Source of the DNA: Streptomyces sp. NBC_00289
GTDB lineage: Bacteria; Actinomycetota; Actinomycetes; Streptomycetales; Streptomycetaceae
NCBI RefSeq assembly: GCF_041435115.1
Contig: NZ_CP108046.1
Location: 1,240,001-1,304,000 of the forward strand
Direction of reading: 5' to 3'
DNA length: 64,000 nucleotides
Under the pieces are notes generated by a model. That model was given only the letters and a program-made list of their open reading frames with translations. It did no database searches and was not told where the DNA came from. Position numbers and translations under genes: made by a program. This document shows, piece after piece, positions 41,395-50,209 of the stretch; positions within the stretch are counted from its first letter, which is position 1, and every line of letters begins with the position of its first letter.

Positions 41395-42780
41395 ATGTGC
41401 GGGCAGGTCGTGCGGTTGCCGGGCGCGGCAGGGTGGCTGTGGCTGATGCGACCGGGGGAGGTTCCGGACCGTCGCTCGCCCGGCCTGGAGGCGGATTGCC
41501 TGCTGCGGCCGCACAGCGGTTGCCGGGCGGCGGTGGTGGACCTTTCCTCGACGGTCCTGGTCTCGGCGGAGAGCGCCGGTCACATTCTGAACCAGGTGGC
41601 GGCGCTGGCCGCGGCAGGAATCCCCGTGTCCCTGGTGGGGGCCACCTCGACGGTGGAGCGCGTGTTGCATCGCGTACAGGCCGCTGGACCGCACCCGACA
41701 CGGCGGCTGGAATTCCTGCCGTCGGTGGAGGCCGCGGTCTCTGCGGCGGCTGTGATCGCGTGGGACACCTCCCGAGCAGCGGAAGCGGAGCGGGCGGAGC
41801 AGGCGGAGACGGTGTACGCCGGCTGGGGCGGGGCGTCGGCGGGTGCTGCGGTGGGAGCTGTCGGGCCGGGTCGCTCCACGGCGGTGTCGATGGACCGTCC
41901 GGTGCACGTGGACGGGACGGCCACAGCCACAGCCGCTGCCGGCTGGCCGTCCAGCCGTGCGTTCCGCGATGTGCGGAGGCGTGCCCGCGGGTGGCCGATC
42001 GTGGCACAGGCGCAAGGCGTGCTGCAGGGCCGCTACGGGCTGGACGGCCGCGCCGCTTTGTCGCTGCTGCAGCACGTCTCGACACGGCACAACGTCAAGT
42101 TGCGTTCGCTGTCGGCCGGATTGGTCGCCGCGTCGCCACCGGCCCCGGGAGCCTCCCGGTGGTTTGCGGGGCGCGCGCGCCGTCCGGCGCCGACGCTGCC
42201 GTTCCTCAGGGGCCGCCCTCCGGGCAAAGCCAACACCGCCGAGGTGGTGGAGGCGCTCCTGCCGGTTGCGCTGGAAGCCGCCGGATCGCGGATGGGCAAC
42301 GTGCAGTTGGCCGACACCTCGACCGGGGATCTGTGGATCGAGGCGCAACGCAACCACAGCGATGTCTTCTTGGACTTCTTCGACTGTGTGAGCGCCCCCG
42401 GTCCCGCCGCGTCCCCGGGATCCGAGGATTCGGCATGCGGTCTGGCTTCCTCGTGGGGTGTGCCGGTGACGGTGCTGGACGTAGCCACCGATCCCGTCTA
42501 CGACGCGCCTGGGCGGGCCGCCATGCTGGAGTCGGGCTCGGCGGCCTGTCACAGCGTTCCGATGACCACCCCCAACGGTGACCTCATCGGGGTGGTGTCC
42601 GCGCACTACCCGCACCGGAACGCGGTCAACCACGTGCTGGGCGCGGAACGGTCACACATCCTCCACGACGTCGTCGACCGGGCCGGCGCCTGGCTGCACT
42701 GGCATCGCCGTACGATCATCCTGGACGCTCTGGAGGATGTGCACACCGGTGCCCGCAAGCAGGAGCAGGCGGGGCACTGA
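41395..42780 (+). CDS. STAS-ANTAR-GAF regulatory protein
   Basis: A 461-aa cytosolic regulator. The N-terminal part is STAS-like (AAVVDLSSTVLVSAESAGH; GIPVSLVGATSTVERVLHRV). An ANTAR RNA-binding helix follows (about 205-255, RGWPIVAQAQGVLQGRYGLD), then a GAF domain (about 290-440, VALEAAGSRMGNVQLAD and ACHSVPM). ANTAR domains act on two-stem antiterminator RNAs, and STAS domains are phosphorylated antagonists in partner switching. ATG 41395 follows GGGGAGGAG by 5 nt. The next gene is a PAS-SpoIIE-ATPase-STAS protein that could dephosphorylate this one. Confidence 0.75.
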   Translation: MCGQVVRLPGAAGWLWLMRPGEVPDRRSPGLEADCLLRPHSGCRAAVVDLSSTVLVSAESAGHILNQVAALAAAGIPVSLVGATSTVERVLHRVQAAGPHPTRRLEFLPSVEAAVSAAAVIAWDTSRAAEAERAEQAETVYAGWGGASAGAAVGAVGPGRSTAVSMDRPVHVDGTATATAAAGWPSSRAFRDVRRRARGWPIVAQAQGVLQGRYGLDGRAALSLLQHVSTRHNVKLRSLSAGLVAASPPAPGASRWFAGRARRPAPTLPFLRGRPPGKANTAEVVEALLPVALEAAGSRMGNVQLADTSTGDLWIEAQRNHSDVFLDFFDCVSAPGPAASPGSEDSACGLASSWGVPVTVLDVATDPVYDAPGRAAMLESGSAACHSVPMTTPNGDLIGVVSAHYPHRNAVNHVLGAERSHILHDVVDRAGAWLHWHRRTIILDALEDVHTGARKQEQAGH

Positions 42781-43006
42781 GTGTCTGTGGTCGGCCGCAC
42801 CGGCAAGTAGCCGACAGGGCCACCGCCCCGCAGCGCACAATCCCGGCTCGACGGGCCACAGTTGACAGGCGCACCGAGGTGGATGGGCAAGGACGCGCCA
42901 GGACGGGTCTCCTCCCTCATCCGACTGTCGCCTTCCTTGCCGCCATAGCCGGTACAGAGTGGCCCGCCCGCACACCGTGTCCTCCGCAAGTCCAAGGAGC
43001 ATCCTG

Positions 43007-44977
43007 ATGCCGCGTCCCGTGCCGGAAGACCGCGACCGTCTCACCGGTGAGCCCTTGCTGGCGCGGGAGGTGTTCGAGCAGGCACCGGTGGCGGTTTGCG
43101 GACTGGCCGGACCGGACCATCTGATCGTGGCGATCAACGGTGCTTACCGTGCGATGACCGGGCGGCGGGAACTGGTCGGCTCGACGGTGGCGGACCTGTA
43201 TCCGGAATCCGTGCGGCAGGGGATCGCCCCGGTCTTCGACCGGGTCTACGCGACCGGCGTCGCGGAGTCCAAGAAGGCGTGGCGGATGCAACTGATGTCG
43301 GACCAGGGGTTGCAGGAGTTCTCCTTCGACTTCACTGTGACGCCCTGGTACGACAGGGACGGTGTGATCGCCGGCGTCACCGTGTTCCTCGCCGACGCGA
43401 CGGAGCAGGTCCGCCGGCGCCAGGCCGCGGAGAGCCGGGCGGCCGAGGCGGAGGCCCGCTACAAGCAGGCGCGTTCCACCCTCACCACGTTGCAGCAGGC
43501 ACTTCTGCCACCCGATCTGCCGCTGCTGCCCCAACTCAACCTTGCCGCACGCTACGTGCTGGCCGAGAGGGACACCGCGGCCGGCGGGGACTGGTACGAC
43601 ACCGTGGGCCTGTCCGATGGCCGGGTCGCACTGGTCGTGGGGGACGTCGTCGGCCACGGAGTCCAGGCATCGGCCGTCATGGGCCAGCTCCGCACCGTCG
43701 TCCAGGAGCGGCTGCGCGCCGGCTGCAGCCCCGCCCAGGCCCTGCAGGCAGTCGACGCGCACGCTCGCCATGTGCCCGGCGCGCAGGCCGCCACCTGTTG
43801 CGTCACCGTCGTGGATCCCTCCGGCCGCCTGTGCTACGCCAGCGCCGGGCACCCGTCGCCGTTGCTCATCGCACCGGACGGCTCCACCGCGTTCCTGCCG
43901 GGGTCGGGGCAGGGCCCACTGGCCACCGGCGCGACCTACAGCGAACACGACGGGCAGCTTCCCGATGACGCCACCGTGCTGCTGTACACCGACGGCATCA
44001 TCGAGCGCCCGGGCCTGACACCCGAGGCAGGCCGCCGGAAACTGGCGAGCACCGCCCGCGACGCGGCTCTGGACCGGTTGATGCCCCGTAACAGCCCTTG
44101 CGCGAGCGCCGAACGGATCGTCAACCAGACGCTGGAGATCCTGCTGCGCGACACCGGCCACAGCGACGATGTGACCCTCCTGGCCGCACACCGCGGCCCC
44201 GCGCCGCACGACCTGCACGTGGTCCTGCCGGCCACCGTCGAAAGCACGCGGACGATCCAGTTCGAGCTGGGGCGGTGGCTGGTCGCCCTGGGCTGCCGGG
44301 GTGAGGACGAGTCCGCTCTTCAGCACTCCGTGGTCGAACTGGTCACCAATGCCGTCGATCACGCCTACGGACATCCGGACGCGGAAGGTGTGCCGCGCGA
44401 GGTCACCGTCCACGCCCGAATCGTCGCCGACGGCACGTGCGAGATCGAGGTCGCCGATCACGGCCGCTGGTCACAGGCGGACCGGTCCGACCGTTTCCGG
44501 GGCCGCGGTCTGGCCATGGTCGAGATGTTCACCGACACCTTCACCGTCGACCGCGGCGGCGCCGGCAGCGAGGGCACCACCGTCCGGATCAGCCGCGGAC
44601 TGCGCAAAGCCGTCACCGTCACGGAAGGCACCCGCACGGGCGTCCCCCAACAGCACGAACTCACCCTCCGCGCCGACCCTGACGTCCCCGGCCTGCTGAA
44701 CGTACGCGGCACGGTCGACACCACCACCGCTCAGCGCCTGATCGACCGGCTCATGACCGCGTCCCGCGGCGGAACCGTCTCCCTGACGGTGAACCTCGAC
44801 GGTGTCACCCATCTCGCCAGCGCCGGCGTGCAAGTGCTGCACCACGCCGCCACGGTCCTCGACGACCACGGCCAGGCTCTCATCCTCCACGCCTCGCCCG
44901 GCTCCGTCGCCGCAACCGTCCTCGACCTCGCCGCCCTTCGCTACCGCACCGGGCCTTCGCCCGAACCCGGGGAGTGA
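43007..44977 (+). CDS. PAS-SpoIIE phosphatase with HATPase and STAS domains
   Basis: A 656-aa signalling protein. The order is PAS (about 15-125), SpoIIE/PP2C (about 150-355, GGDWYDTVGLSDGR and VVGDVVGHGVQAS), an RsbW-like ATPase (about 380-515, VVELVTNAVDHAYG) and a C-terminal STAS domain (about 545-650, VTHLASAGVQVLHHA). Phosphatase, kinase and antagonist of a partner-switching module are thus in one chain. ATG 43007 follows AAGGAG by 8 nt. It lies 226 nt after the STAS-ANTAR-GAF gene on the same strand and may share its transcript. Confidence 0.85.
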   Translation: MPRPVPEDRDRLTGEPLLAREVFEQAPVAVCGLAGPDHLIVAINGAYRAMTGRRELVGSTVADLYPESVRQGIAPVFDRVYATGVAESKKAWRMQLMSDQGLQEFSFDFTVTPWYDRDGVIAGVTVFLADATEQVRRRQAAESRAAEAEARYKQARSTLTTLQQALLPPDLPLLPQLNLAARYVLAERDTAAGGDWYDTVGLSDGRVALVVGDVVGHGVQASAVMGQLRTVVQERLRAGCSPAQALQAVDAHARHVPGAQAATCCVTVVDPSGRLCYASAGHPSPLLIAPDGSTAFLPGSGQGPLATGATYSEHDGQLPDDATVLLYTDGIIERPGLTPEAGRRKLASTARDAALDRLMPRNSPCASAERIVNQTLEILLRDTGHSDDVTLLAAHRGPAPHDLHVVLPATVESTRTIQFELGRWLVALGCRGEDESALQHSVVELVTNAVDHAYGHPDAEGVPREVTVHARIVADGTCEIEVADHGRWSQADRSDRFRGRGLAMVEMFTDTFTVDRGGAGSEGTTVRISRGLRKAVTVTEGTRTGVPQQHELTLRADPDVPGLLNVRGTVDTTTAQRLIDRLMTASRGGTVSLTVNLDGVTHLASAGVQVLHHAATVLDDHGQALILHASPGSVAATVLDLAALRYRTGPSPEPGE

Positions 44978-45101
44978 CAAACACGCGAGGGATCTCCTGC
45001 GCGCCCGCCTGGGCGACGGCTGACCCACGCGGTTCCCGTCAGTCCGGACGCTGTTCAACGGAGGTCGCGGTGACCGGGCCTGGGCGCCTGGGTGGGAGTG
45101 G

Positions 45102-45464
45102 TCAGGGCAGCGGGGGTGCCGGCACCGGCGGTTCGAGGTGTTGCAGCTCGGCCAGCAACTCGTTCTGTCCGGCGATGAGTTCCGTCAGGATTCGCCGGGC
45201 CGCACGGAGCAGTTCGGCGACGTCACCGCCGGCCAGCGCGTAGCTGACCGTAGATCCCTCCCGGATCGACACCACGATCCCGGAACGGCGCAGCACGGCC
45301 AGCTGCTGGGACAGGCTGGACGGTTCGATCTCTATCTCGGCGAGCAGGTCCCGCACCGCGACGGGCCCGCTCTGAAGCAGCTCGAGGACCCTGATGCGCA
45401 CCGGGTGCCCCAGCATGCGGAAGAACTCGGCCTTGGCCTGATAGAGGGGGACCTGCACGCTCAA
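45102..45464 (-). CDS. ArsR family transcriptional regulator
   Basis: A 120-aa winged helix-turn-helix protein (LGHPVRIRVLELLQSGPVAV; EPSSLSQQLAVLRRSGIV; REGSTVSYALAG). The ELCVCD-type metal motif is absent, so the metal-sensing role of classic ArsR is unlikely here. A Pro-rich tail follows a long C-terminal helix. The start is TTG 45464 or GTG 45458; GGAG is better spaced for the GTG. No target operator was found. Confidence 0.83.
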   Translation of the reverse strand: MSVQVPLYQAKAEFFRMLGHPVRIRVLELLQSGPVAVRDLLAEIEIEPSSLSQQLAVLRRSGIVVSIREGSTVSYALAGGDVAELLRAARRILTELIAGQNELLAELQHLEPPVPAPPLP

Positions 45465-45612
45465 CCGCTCCCTGCCGCTCTCGTAGTCATGTGTCCGTCA
45501 CGATTCTGGCGACTGCGGGCTCCGCACGCTCTGGTGATGCACCGATGTGGATGTGCCGAGATGAAGAAATCTTCAAGTCACGGGCATGCGAAGCCCTACG
45601 TCACGGAATCGG

Positions 45613-45987
45613 TTACACCTCGAGGTCCGTTTCGATCCGCCTGAGCTGGTGGCGGGCCATCGCGAGGTTGGAGCGGCCCCGGTCCAGGACGAGATAGACG
45701 AACAAACCGCTGCCCTGCCGTCCCTTCACCAGCCGGATGAGGTGGTACTGGGTCCCCAGGGTGATCACGATGTCCTCGATCTCGCCCTTCAGCCCCAGGT
45801 GCTCCATCGTGCGGACCTTGGCACGGACCACATCGGTGTTACCCGCTGCGGCGACGACCAGGTCGAGGTCCTTGCCTCCGCCCAACGTGCCGAGCGCCAT
45901 GCCGCTGGTGTAGTCGACGACGGCCGCGCCCAGTGCCCCCTCCACCACGGTCATCGTCTCCTTGAGGGAGATTTCCACATTCGTCAT
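45613..45987 (-). CDS. roadblock/LC7-domain protein
   Basis: A 124-aa protein of the roadblock/LC7 (MglB-like) fold: MTVVEGALGAAVVDYTSGMA, then LDLVVAAAGNTDVVRAK and YHLIRLV. These proteins regulate small GTPases or form conservon-type complexes in Streptomyces. No GTPase gene is adjacent, so it stands alone. ATG 45987 follows GGAGG by 6 nt; the longer frame to 46104 is unlikely. Confidence 0.8.
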   Translation of the reverse strand: MTNVEISLKETMTVVEGALGAAVVDYTSGMALGTLGGGKDLDLVVAAAGNTDVVRAKVRTMEHLGLKGEIEDIVITLGTQYHLIRLVKGRQGSGLFVYLVLDRGRSNLAMARHQLRRIETDLEV

Positions 45988-46344
45988 GGCGGTCCTCCTG
46001 CGGCTTCTGCCGATTGCACGGGACCGGACTCCTCCGGCCCGTTCGTGTCCCCAACCGTACGGAGGGGTCGCTCGTAGGAGTGACGCCCTCCGAACCTGGC
46101 GCAAGGAGCTTGGCTACGTGCGGACGAGTGCCGCACTTTGATCACGCGAGTAACGGAAATTGACCGTATCTCGGAGCAAGTGCCTTTGAAGAAACAGGAG
46201 TTGAGGCGCTGGTGGCCTGACCTTCCAACCGGGCGACCGAGCGGCTGGTCACCTCTCGGCCCACAAGTTGATCAACCGCTTTGGTGGGAACCAGTTACCC
46301 GTACACCAACGGCGTACGCGCGCCGGCGACATCGCCGCCTGCCG
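45988..46344. other. intergenic, no gene recognised
   Basis: 357 bases between the roadblock and MFS genes. The middle (about 46130-46210) is unusually AT-rich for the window, which fits a promoter region or foreign remnant. The MFS gene ends here, so any promoter serves the roadblock gene. Confidence 0.5.
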
Positions 46345-47961
46345 CTACGGCTTGGTCGAGCCGGGCTGGGTCGTCGGGATCCGGTGGGTGAAGAACAGCG
46401 CGAGGAGCGCGCTGAGCGCGAGGATGGCGAGTGCGGCGCGCAGGCCGTCCAGTCTCGCCTCGGCGTTCGCGTCGAGCGCGGCGTCGGTCACCTCCGTGCT
46501 CGCGTCGGCATCGGCGAGGGCCGTCTTGAGCTGGGCGTCCGACAGGAAGGGCGCGCCGCTCTGGAGCTGGACGTTCGCCTGGTCCTTGACCTTGGCCGGG
46601 ACCGCGGGATTCTGTTCGATGCTGGTCAGGAACGACGTGGTGAGCGTCGCGATCAGGATCGACCCGGCGAGTGCCGTACCGATCGAGGCCCCGAGGTTGG
46701 TGACGGAGTTCTGGATGCCGCCGACCTCCGCGCTCTGCCGGTCGGGCACCGCGGACACGGTGACCGAGCCGAGCTGGGAGGCCAGCGCGCCCATACCCAG
46801 CCCGATCAGCAGCAGCGGAATCGTGACGATCTCCGCGCCCGCGTCCGCGTCGAGCGCGGCCATGAGCACCAGCGCCCCCGCGAACATGGAGAGGATCCCC
46901 AGCCGTACCACCCGTCGCGGTGAGACGTCAGGGAGGAGTCGGGGGACAAGGATCGCGGCGGCCAGCAGCGTCAGCGAGAGCGGCAGAATGCATGCGCCGG
47001 TCTTCAGTGCGGAGAGGCCAAGGGCCACCGACAGATAGAGCGGTACGACGAAGAACACGCCCATCTGCACGAGGTACTGGAAGAAGAACATCGTCAGGCC
47101 GCCGGTGAGCTGCTTGTTCTCCAGCAACGCCGGATCCACGAGCGGCTCCCTGCCCTGTCCGACGAGCCGGGCCTCCCAGCGCAGGAAGCCCCAGATCAGG
47201 AACAGGCCGGCCAGCATCAGCCACACGACCAGCGAAACCCCGAGCCACGAGGGCGCGTCGGGCTTCGGCCGGAACCAGCCCCACTCGTCCGAACGCAGTA
47301 CGCCGAACACGAAGATCCCGAGCCCCAGAGCGGAGAGCACGGCGCCGAGGAGATCGATGCGGGGCCGCCGGTCGGGCGCCGCGTCGGCGACCCTGCGGGC
47401 GAGCACCAGGATGCCGAGCACCAGCAGCACCTCACCGGCGAACACCCAGCGCCAGGAGAAGTACGTCGTCGCCACGCCTCCGATGAGCGGCCCCACCGCG
47501 ATCGCCACGGCCCCCGCGGCGGCGACCAGCCCGTAGGCGGCGGGACGGCGTTCCACGGCGAAGTTCCCGGCGACGAGGGCCACGATCGCGGGCAGGATCA
47601 GTGCCGCGCCGACGCCCTCCAGGAACGCCCAGCCGATCAGCAGCACCGGCAGGTTCGGGGCGAGCGCCGTCGTCAGGGACCCGCAGCCGTAGATGACGCA
47701 GCCGATCATGAAGGCCCGCTTGCGGCCGATCAGCGCGCCGACCTTGCCGCCGGGGATCATGAACATCGCCATCACGAGCGTGTACGCCGTGATCGCGCCC
47801 TGGATCCCGGTCACGGTCGAGCCCACGTCCTCGGCCACCGTGGCGATCGACACGTTCATGACGGAGCTGTCGAGCGCCATCAGGAACTGGCCCGCCGCGA
47901 GCGTGAGCAGGACGATCCGGGCCGTCGAGGAACTCCCGCGTGTCTCCGCCTTGGGGCTCAT
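46345..47961 (-). CDS. MFS drug-efflux transporter (DHA2 type, 14 TM)
   Basis: A 538-aa major facilitator with about 14 hydrophobic helices. Typical DHA2/EmrB features include LLTLAAGQFLMALDSSVMNV, GGKVGALIGRKRAF, WAFLEGVGAALILPAI and a helix C-like GPLIGGVATTYFSWRWVF. A long loop precedes the last helix. It probably exports a toxic compound with proton antiport. ATG 47961 is the likely start; no strong ribosome-binding site is visible. The ArsR gene is on the same strand downstream but probably separate. Confidence 0.86.
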   Translation of the reverse strand: MSPKAETRGSSSTARIVLLTLAAGQFLMALDSSVMNVSIATVAEDVGSTVTGIQGAITAYTLVMAMFMIPGGKVGALIGRKRAFMIGCVIYGCGSLTTALAPNLPVLLIGWAFLEGVGAALILPAIVALVAGNFAVERRPAAYGLVAAAGAVAIAVGPLIGGVATTYFSWRWVFAGEVLLVLGILVLARRVADAAPDRRPRIDLLGAVLSALGLGIFVFGVLRSDEWGWFRPKPDAPSWLGVSLVVWLMLAGLFLIWGFLRWEARLVGQGREPLVDPALLENKQLTGGLTMFFFQYLVQMGVFFVVPLYLSVALGLSALKTGACILPLSLTLLAAAILVPRLLPDVSPRRVVRLGILSMFAGALVLMAALDADAGAEIVTIPLLLIGLGMGALASQLGSVTVSAVPDRQSAEVGGIQNSVTNLGASIGTALAGSILIATLTTSFLTSIEQNPAVPAKVKDQANVQLQSGAPFLSDAQLKTALADADASTEVTDAALDANAEARLDGLRAALAILALSALLALFFTHRIPTTQPGSTKP

Positions 47962-48116
47962 GACCGTATCGTCGCAACGGCCGTGGAGAACCGGTGAGCG
48001 ACCCGCCATGGAGATCATCCGATTGGCAGGTCGTCACTCCGGCAATTCGCCGGCCGACCGGTTCACCGATCGGCTCCGGCAGCTCCGCCACAGACGGCGG
48101 CTTCGCCTCGTCGGCG

Positions 48117-48527
48117 TCAGCCATCCCGCGGGACCGTGCACAGGGCCCAGATGACGAAGGCGTACAGCGCGATCAGCGTCAGCGACCACACGGGGTAGTA
48201 CGGGATGGACAGGAAGTTGGTGATGATCAGCAGTCCGGCGATGCCGACCGCGACGACCCGGGCCCACGTGGCGCGCGAGAAGAGCCCGGCGCTCACGCCC
48301 ATGGCGATCACTCCGAGGACCAGCTGGATCCAGCCCCAGCTGGTCAGGTCGAACTTGAAGACGTAGTTGGGTGTGGACACATAGACGTCGTCGTTGGCGA
48401 TGGCCATGATTCCCCGGAACAGGTCGAGGATGCCTGCGATGAACAGCATGACGCCGGCGAACGTCACCAGCCCGCCGGCTGCTCCCTCGGACCTGGCCGA
48501 GTGGTGGTGCATCGTGCCTGTGGTCAT
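48117..48527 (-). CDS. DUF7144-like four-helix membrane protein
   Basis: A 136-aa protein with four hydrophobic helices (GGLVTFAGVMLFIAGILDLF; WGWIQLVLGVIAMGVSAGLF; VVAVGIAGLLIITNFLSI; LTLIALYAFVIWALC). The IANDDVYVSTPNYVFKFDLT loop is characteristic of this actinobacterial family of unknown function. ATG 48527 is chosen over the frame to 48611. A hairpin lies just upstream. Confidence 0.8.
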   Translation of the reverse strand: MTTGTMHHHSARSEGAAGGLVTFAGVMLFIAGILDLFRGIMAIANDDVYVSTPNYVFKFDLTSWGWIQLVLGVIAMGVSAGLFSRATWARVVAVGIAGLLIITNFLSIPYYPVWSLTLIALYAFVIWALCTVPRDG

Positions 48528-48550
48528 GGCGGATTCCTCACTTCGTCGGT

Positions 48551-48577
48551 GAGACGCAGCGTCCAGGGCTGCGTCTC
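48551..48577. other. 10-bp perfect inverted repeat upstream of DUF7144 gene
   Basis: GAGACGCAGC (48551-48560) and GCTGCGTCTC (48568-48577) with a 7-nt loop, 24 nt before the ATG. It may be an operator, a 5'-leader hairpin, or a terminator for transcripts arriving from upstream. Confidence 0.55.
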
Positions 48578-48589
48578 CCAGCCTGTGCG

Positions 48590-49102
48590 GTGGCCGGCGA
48601 AGGGAGATCACCCCAGGCGGGTGAATTCCGTGCCGCGGATCGCAGGCCGCCGGAGGCGGACAAGCCGGCGAGGGGGCGTTGCGTCAGGGTCGGCTTGCCG
48701 CGTCTGTCTGTCGCTGAGCGTCGGAGCGGGTCGGCTGCCGCCTTGGCTCCCTGTCGCTGGGCTGAGCGCCCGGGGCGCCTCGCACCGGTCCGCACCGTTC
48801 TCGTCGGCGCAGCGGCGGTGTGCGGTGCGGCATGTCGGCTCAAGCCGTCGCCGGACGGCAGCGGACCCGAATCACCCGCTGCGGGCGATGCCGATTCACG
48901 TGGCAAGAACGTAGGCAGGTGCGAGACCCGGCACACCCAGGCAGAGCAGCAGGCGCTCGACGACTGCATCCGCACCACCGCCGGCCAGGGTGCGGAGTCC
49001 GGCAACGAAACGGAGCGGCTCGCGAAACTCTCCGACATCCGCTCCGGGGGAGACATCACCGACGAGGAGTTCCAGCGGGCCAAGGAGAAGATCCTGCACT
49101 GA
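48590..49102 (+). CDS. possible SHOCT-domain protein (start unclear)
   Basis: The last about 32 residues (ERLAKLSDIRSGGDITDEEF, then QRAKEKILH) are a clear SHOCT motif, which usually ends short membrane or secreted proteins. The rest is Arg/Pro-rich and resembles no family; a weak hydrophobic stretch (VRTVLVGAAAVCGAACRL) occurs near residue 70. The gene may be a degraded or fused remnant whose real start I cannot place. It is convergent with the USP gene, 9 nt apart. Confidence 0.45.
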   Translation: MAGEGRSPQAGEFRAADRRPPEADKPARGRCVRVGLPRLSVAERRSGSAAALAPCRWAERPGRLAPVRTVLVGAAAVCGAACRLKPSPDGSGPESPAAGDADSRGKNVGRCETRHTQAEQQALDDCIRTTAGQGAESGNETERLAKLSDIRSGGDITDEEFQRAKEKILH

Positions 49103-49111
49103 CCGCGGTCG

Positions 49112-49948
49112 TCAGCGGTCTCGCCGCCGGTTCTCCTCCTCCGCGCGGATGACCGCGACAGAGCAGTCGGCGTGCCGCAGAGCCGTTCGGCCGACCCGGG
49201 TCGGCAAGGAGGCCGCGGCTCCGCGCCGACCTGGTGTGCCGACCACGACGAGCTGAGCGTGCGTGCTCGCCTCGATGACCGCTCGGCGGGTCCTGCCCGG
49301 GACCCGCGGACGGCGGACGTCGACGTCCGGGTACTTCTCCCGCAGCACGGACAGCCTGTCGTCGAACGTGTTCCGGCGCCGGCGGTCGTGCATCCCGAGC
49401 CCGTCCAGCACCACCAGATCCGTTCCGCGGGCGGACGCTTCGGCGAAGGCGAACTCGGCCGCTTCCCGGCCCGCATGTCCGTGCTCGCCGGTGAGCACGA
49501 CGGGACCGGTCCGGTCCGGCCCTCCTCGCACCACCAGCACCGAACAACGTCCGCGGGCCGCCAGCCGCACGGCGACCGAGCCGCGTCGCTCGCCGCCGGA
49601 TCGGCTCGTCGGCCGACTCCCGACGACAGTGAGAGAGGCCCCGCGGGACTCGGACTCGAGCACGGTCACGGGATCGCCCACCAGGACCTGGTGCGTGACA
49701 CGCAGCCAGGGCGCGGTGCAACGTGCCAGCCGTTCGGCCTCCGTCAGCGCCCCCTTCACCAAACCGTGTGTCCCGCTCCCGCCCGCGTTCCACGGCGGCG
49801 CGCCGGGCGGTACATGGGCCGCGGGCCATTCGCAGGCCTGCGTCAACCGGATGCCCACCCCCAGACGATCGGCCAGCCGCGCGGCGGTCTCCACCGCGGC
49901 CACGCTCGTCACCGAGCCGTCCACTCCCACCAGTACGGGGCCGCTCAT
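49112..49948 (-). CDS. universal stress protein (two Usp domains)
   Basis: A 278-aa tandem Usp protein. The first domain begins VLVGVDGSVTSVAAVETAAR and holds LTVVGSRPTSRSGGERRGSV. The second (about 145-270) ends with LVVVGTPGRRGAAASLPTRV. The ATP-binding G-x2-G-x9-G(S/T) signature is degenerate. Tandem Usp proteins are typical members of hypoxia/dormancy regulons. It is the first of three in this region. Confidence 0.82.
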   Translation of the reverse strand: MSGPVLVGVDGSVTSVAAVETAARLADRLGVGIRLTQACEWPAAHVPPGAPPWNAGGSGTHGLVKGALTEAERLARCTAPWLRVTHQVLVGDPVTVLESESRGASLTVVGSRPTSRSGGERRGSVAVRLAARGRCSVLVVRGGPDRTGPVVLTGEHGHAGREAAEFAFAEASARGTDLVVLDGLGMHDRRRRNTFDDRLSVLREKYPDVDVRRPRVPGRTRRAVIEASTHAQLVVVGTPGRRGAAASLPTRVGRTALRHADCSVAVIRAEEENRRRDR

Positions 49949-50209
49949 GGCGACTCCCCCCTTTTCTCTGGCGCTCCCTCAGGATCCGGGCAGCGCGCTC
50001 CTCGGTGCGACTTCGGACGGCTTCTACTGCCGACGCCGGGAGTCCGGCGACCCTCCCCTGCTTGCGGACCCCACGCTCTCGTGGCGCAAGGCTCTCCGGC
50101 AGGAGCCGGTCGGGCCCCTGAGTGCGCCGTCCGGCCCTCCCTCAGCCGCCGGAAACCCCGTGAACCGACGAGGTGGAGCGCACAGTTATCCTCCGCGTGA
50201 CACCAGCCG

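Noticed and set aside
49949..50209. Possible small gene between the first USP and GH65
   Set aside because: Only Arg/Pro-rich frames are present, with no start context or family resemblance.
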